Shown here one piece after another: positions 15,252-16,972 of a stretch of DNA of 16,972 bases. Source of the DNA: Wenzhouxiangella sp. (lineage in GTDB: Bacteria > Pseudomonadota > Gammaproteobacteria > Xanthomonadales > Wenzhouxiangellaceae); NCBI GenBank assembly GCA_021767625.1, contig JAASTB010000015.1, positions 1 through 16,972 of the forward strand. The letters are read 5' to 3'. How positions within the stretch are numbered: position 1 is the stretch's first letter; every line of letters starts with the position of its first letter. The translations under genes were made by a program, and so were the position numbers. The notes under the pieces are model-generated. The model was not told the DNA's origin, ran no database searches, and was given only the letters and a program-made list of their open reading frames with translations.

Positions 15252-16511
15252 TCAGCCGACCAACCGCCGGATGTCGGCGCCGAGCTGCCGGAATTTCTCC
15301 TCGATGTTCTCGTAGCCGCGATCGATGTGATAAACGCGATCGATCACCGTCTCGCCCTGCGCGACCAGCCCCGCCAGCACCAGGCAAGCCGATGCCCTCA
15401 GGTCCGTGGCCATCAGCGGCGCTGCGGTCAGCCGCTCCACGCCCTTGATCACGACCGCATTGCCTTCGAGCCGGATGTCGGCGCCGAGCCGCTGCAGTTC
15501 GAGCACATGCATGAAACGGTTCTCGAAAACGGTCTCGCGCACGATGCCGGTTCCTTCGGCAATCGCGTTGAGCGCCGTGAACTGTGCCTGCATGTCGGTC
15601 GGGAATCCCGGATAAGGCGCCGTCGTCACGTTGACCGCCCGTGGCCGACGACCGCCCATGTCGAGCTCAATCCAGTCTTCCCCGGTGGTGATCTGCCCGC
15701 CGGCTTCCTCGAGCTTGGCCAGCACGGCGTCGAGCGTGTGCGGCGCGGCATTGAGCGCCCGGACCCGGCCACCCGTCATGGCCGCAGCCGTCAGAAAGGT
15801 ACCCGCCTCGATACGGTCGGGGACGACGGCGTAGTCGTAGCCGGACAGGCGCTCGACCCCTTCGATGACGATGGTGTTGCTGCCGTGGCCGGTGATGCCC
15901 GCGCCCATGGAGTTGAGGCACTCGGCCAGGTCGGCCACTTCGGGCTCCTGGGCCGCGTTCTCGATGATCGTGGTTCCCTCGGCCAGCGTCGCGGCCATCA
16001 TCAGGTTCTCCGTGCCGGTGACCGTGGCGGTGTCGAGAACGATCCTCGCACCCCTGAGACGGTCCGCCCGGGCCTGGATGTAGCCGGCCTCGACCGAGAT
16101 TTCCGCGCCCAGGGCTTCCAGGCCCTTGAGGTGAAGATCCACCGGCCGCGCGCCGATTGCGCAGCCGCCGGGCAGCGAAACCTGCGCCGCGCCGCGCCGC
16201 GCTACCAGGGGGCCGAGCACCAGGATGGAGGCGCGCATGGTCTTGACCAGGTCATAGGGCGCCACATCGCTGTCCATGGCCGAAGGATCGAGCTCCACGC
16301 TGAGCCGGTCGCCCAGCGCGATGGACACGCCCATCTGGCCCAGCAACTCCATGGTGGTCGTGACGTCCTTGAGATGCGGCACACCCTCGAGCCGGCAGGG
16401 CTCCTCGGTGAGGAGGGACGCCATGAGTATGGGCAGCACCGCGTTCTTGGCGCCGGAGATCTCGACCGAGCCTTCCAGCGGTCGCCCGCCGACAATCTGG
16501 ATTCTCGCCAT
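15252..16511 (-). CDS. murA: UDP-N-acetylglucosamine 1-carboxyvinyltransferase
   Basis: MurA transfers enolpyruvate from PEP to UDP-GlcNAc, the first committed step of peptidoglycan synthesis, in the cytoplasm. The 419 residues match E. coli MurA (also 419). Lys22 and Asn23 of the active site are in ISGAKNAVLP. The catalytic cysteine is Cys117 in LPGGCAIGARPVDLHLKGL (E. coli Cys115), so fosfomycin should be able to react with it. Also present are TGTENLMMAA, PDRIEAGTF and the C-terminal RGYENIEEKFRQLGADIRR. It starts 5 bases behind ibaG on the same strand, the arrangement found in E. coli. Its 3' end faces the dihydroorotase-like gene with only three bases between the stop codons and no terminator hairpin, so the two transcripts should overlap. 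Confidence 0.98.
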   Translation of the reverse strand: MARIQIVGGRPLEGSVEISGAKNAVLPILMASLLTEEPCRLEGVPHLKDVTTTMELLGQMGVSIALGDRLSVELDPSAMDSDVAPYDLVKTMRASILVLGPLVARRGAAQVSLPGGCAIGARPVDLHLKGLEALGAEISVEAGYIQARADRLRGARIVLDTATVTGTENLMMAATLAEGTTIIENAAQEPEVADLAECLNSMGAGITGHGSNTIVIEGVERLSGYDYAVVPDRIEAGTFLTAAAMTGGRVRALNAAPHTLDAVLAKLEEAGGQITTGEDWIELDMGGRRPRAVNVTTAPYPGFPTDMQAQFTALNAIAEGTGIVRETVFENRFMHVLELQRLGADIRLEGNAVVIKGVERLTAAPLMATDLRASACLVLAGLVAQGETVIDRVYHIDRGYENIEEKFRQLGADIRRLVG

Positions 16512-16516
16512 TCGCG

Positions 16517-16765
16517 TCAGCCTTCCGTGTTGGACTGCCCGGCTTCCGCGGGCGTCTTGAGGTCGAAGCTCATGGCGTGGATCTCACGGCCCAGCGATTC
16601 TCCGAGGGCGGCGTGAATCTGGCGATGGCGCTTGATGCGGGATTGGCCCGCGAACGCGTCGCTCACGATCCGGGCGACATAATGCACGTTGTCGTCCGAT
16701 TCGACCTTGACCTGCGCGCCGGGCATTGCCTGTAGAATACGCGCTTCGATTGCAGTGACATCCAT
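16517..16765 (-). CDS. ibaG: BolA-family protein IbaG (YrbA)
   Basis: An 82-residue BolA/IbaG protein. Members of this family bind monothiol glutaredoxins through a shared Fe-S cluster, and IbaG is linked to acid stress and the cell envelope in E. coli and Vibrio. The family pattern is seen as IEARILQAMPGAQVKVESDDNVHYVARIVSDAFAG, then RIKRHRQIHAALGESLGREIHAMSFDLKTPAE, with the conserved HA...TP ending. It lies directly before murA (5-base gap), the same order as in E. coli, which favours IbaG over BolA itself. The first codons ATG GAT GTC follow a weak ribosome-binding site (CTCGAGC). It is divergent from the antiporter gene. Confidence 0.93.
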   Translation of the reverse strand: MDVTAIEARILQAMPGAQVKVESDDNVHYVARIVSDAFAGQSRIKRHRQIHAALGESLGREIHAMSFDLKTPAEAGQSNTEG

Positions 16766-16800
16766 GTTCAGCTCGAGGGGGAGTGAAAGCCGTTGGCCGA

Positions 16801-16829
16801 TTGATTAGCATCGGGCGGCTGACTATTTT
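16801..16829 (+). promoter_or_regulatory. Candidate sigma-70 promoter of the antiporter gene
   Basis: TTGATT (16801-16806), a 17-base spacer and TATTTT (16824-16829) lie in the 109-base gap between divergent ibaG and the antiporter gene. Each hexamer matches consensus at four of six positions. The leader to the ATG at 16875 would be about 39 bases. Confidence 0.45.
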
Positions 16830-16874
16830 AACGCAATCGCCCTGCCCGCCCGTCCGAGCTTTCCAGGTATCCGA

Positions 16875-16972
16875 ATGACGATCACCATCGCCTTGCTGCA
16901 AATGCTTGCCGGCTTCGTGCTTCTGATCTGGGCCGCCGACCGGCTGGTCGCCGGCGCTTCGGCGCTGGCCCG
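16875..16972 (+). CDS. Calcium/sodium antiporter (YrbG, CaCA family), N-terminal fragment
   Basis: Only the first 32 codons are inside the window. They encode a hydrophobic first helix followed by ADRLVAGASALA (MTITIALLQMLAGFVLLIWAADRLVAG...). The ADRLV-(x)-GAS pattern at the end of helix 1 is typical of YrbG-type inner-membrane K+-independent Ca2+/Na+ exchangers. In E. coli yrbG also lies close to ibaG and murA, which supports the call. The alpha-repeat motifs that bind the cations would be outside the window. Confidence 0.8.
   Translation, partial: MTITIALLQMLAGFVLLIWAADRLVAGASALA

Noticed and set aside
15327..16616. Plus-strand open frame of 429 codons.
   Set aside because: Antisense to murA and the end of ibaG; composition typical of a shadow frame.

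Overview
The window is 16,972 bases of mostly high-G+C chromosomal DNA. The best guess is a gammaproteobacterium near the Xanthomonadales/Chromatiales (Wenzhouxiangella-like). Supporting signs are the tightly packed, GC-rich genes, the murA-ibaG-antiporter neighbourhood also known from E. coli, a close PepQ, a SufE and CysRS with E. coli residue numbering, and a DksA with the reduced-cysteine zinc finger seen in some proteobacteria. This placement is inference; no rRNA or tRNA gene is present to test it.

Layout. 1-728 (-): 5' part of a glycine betaine/proline-type ABC transporter ATPase. 864-3605 (-): a large secreted protein built of about 17 ELWxxDGT repeats, in DNA visibly poorer in G+C than everything around it. 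3781-8336 (-): five same-strand genes, in transcription order a secreted protein of unknown function, an ECF sigma factor, a small membrane protein that is probably its anti-sigma factor, an O-methyltransferase and a secreted S9 serine peptidase. A candidate ECF-type promoter lies upstream of the first. 8506-8943 (+): a cytosine deaminase of the yeast Fcy1 type. 8961-9106: a long inverted repeat that supplies the end of the convergent pepQ (9093-10421, -). 10493-12282 (+): cysS and sufE, translationally coupled. 12283-13181: about 900 bases without a gene, filled by a large imperfect inverted repeat with a second palindromic element nested inside. 13182-13607 (-): dksA. 13687-15248 (+): yidD coupled to a dihydroorotase homologue that has lost most of its metal ligands. 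15252-16765 (-): murA and ibaG. 16875-end (+): start of a YrbG-type calcium/sodium antiporter.

How the genes work together. cysS and sufE both handle cysteine (tRNA charging and sulfur transfer to Fe-S assembly). The 8336-3781 block looks like a regulon in which an autoregulated ECF sigma factor may control envelope proteins. murA and ibaG follow the conserved peptidoglycan/stress arrangement. The points most worth a second look are the metal-site-less dihydroorotase homologue coupled to yidD, the nested inverted-repeat region at 12.3-13.1 kb, the palindromic element at 9.0 kb and the low-G+C ELWxxDGT gene. No transposase, CRISPR array, phage gene or structural RNA gene was recognised.
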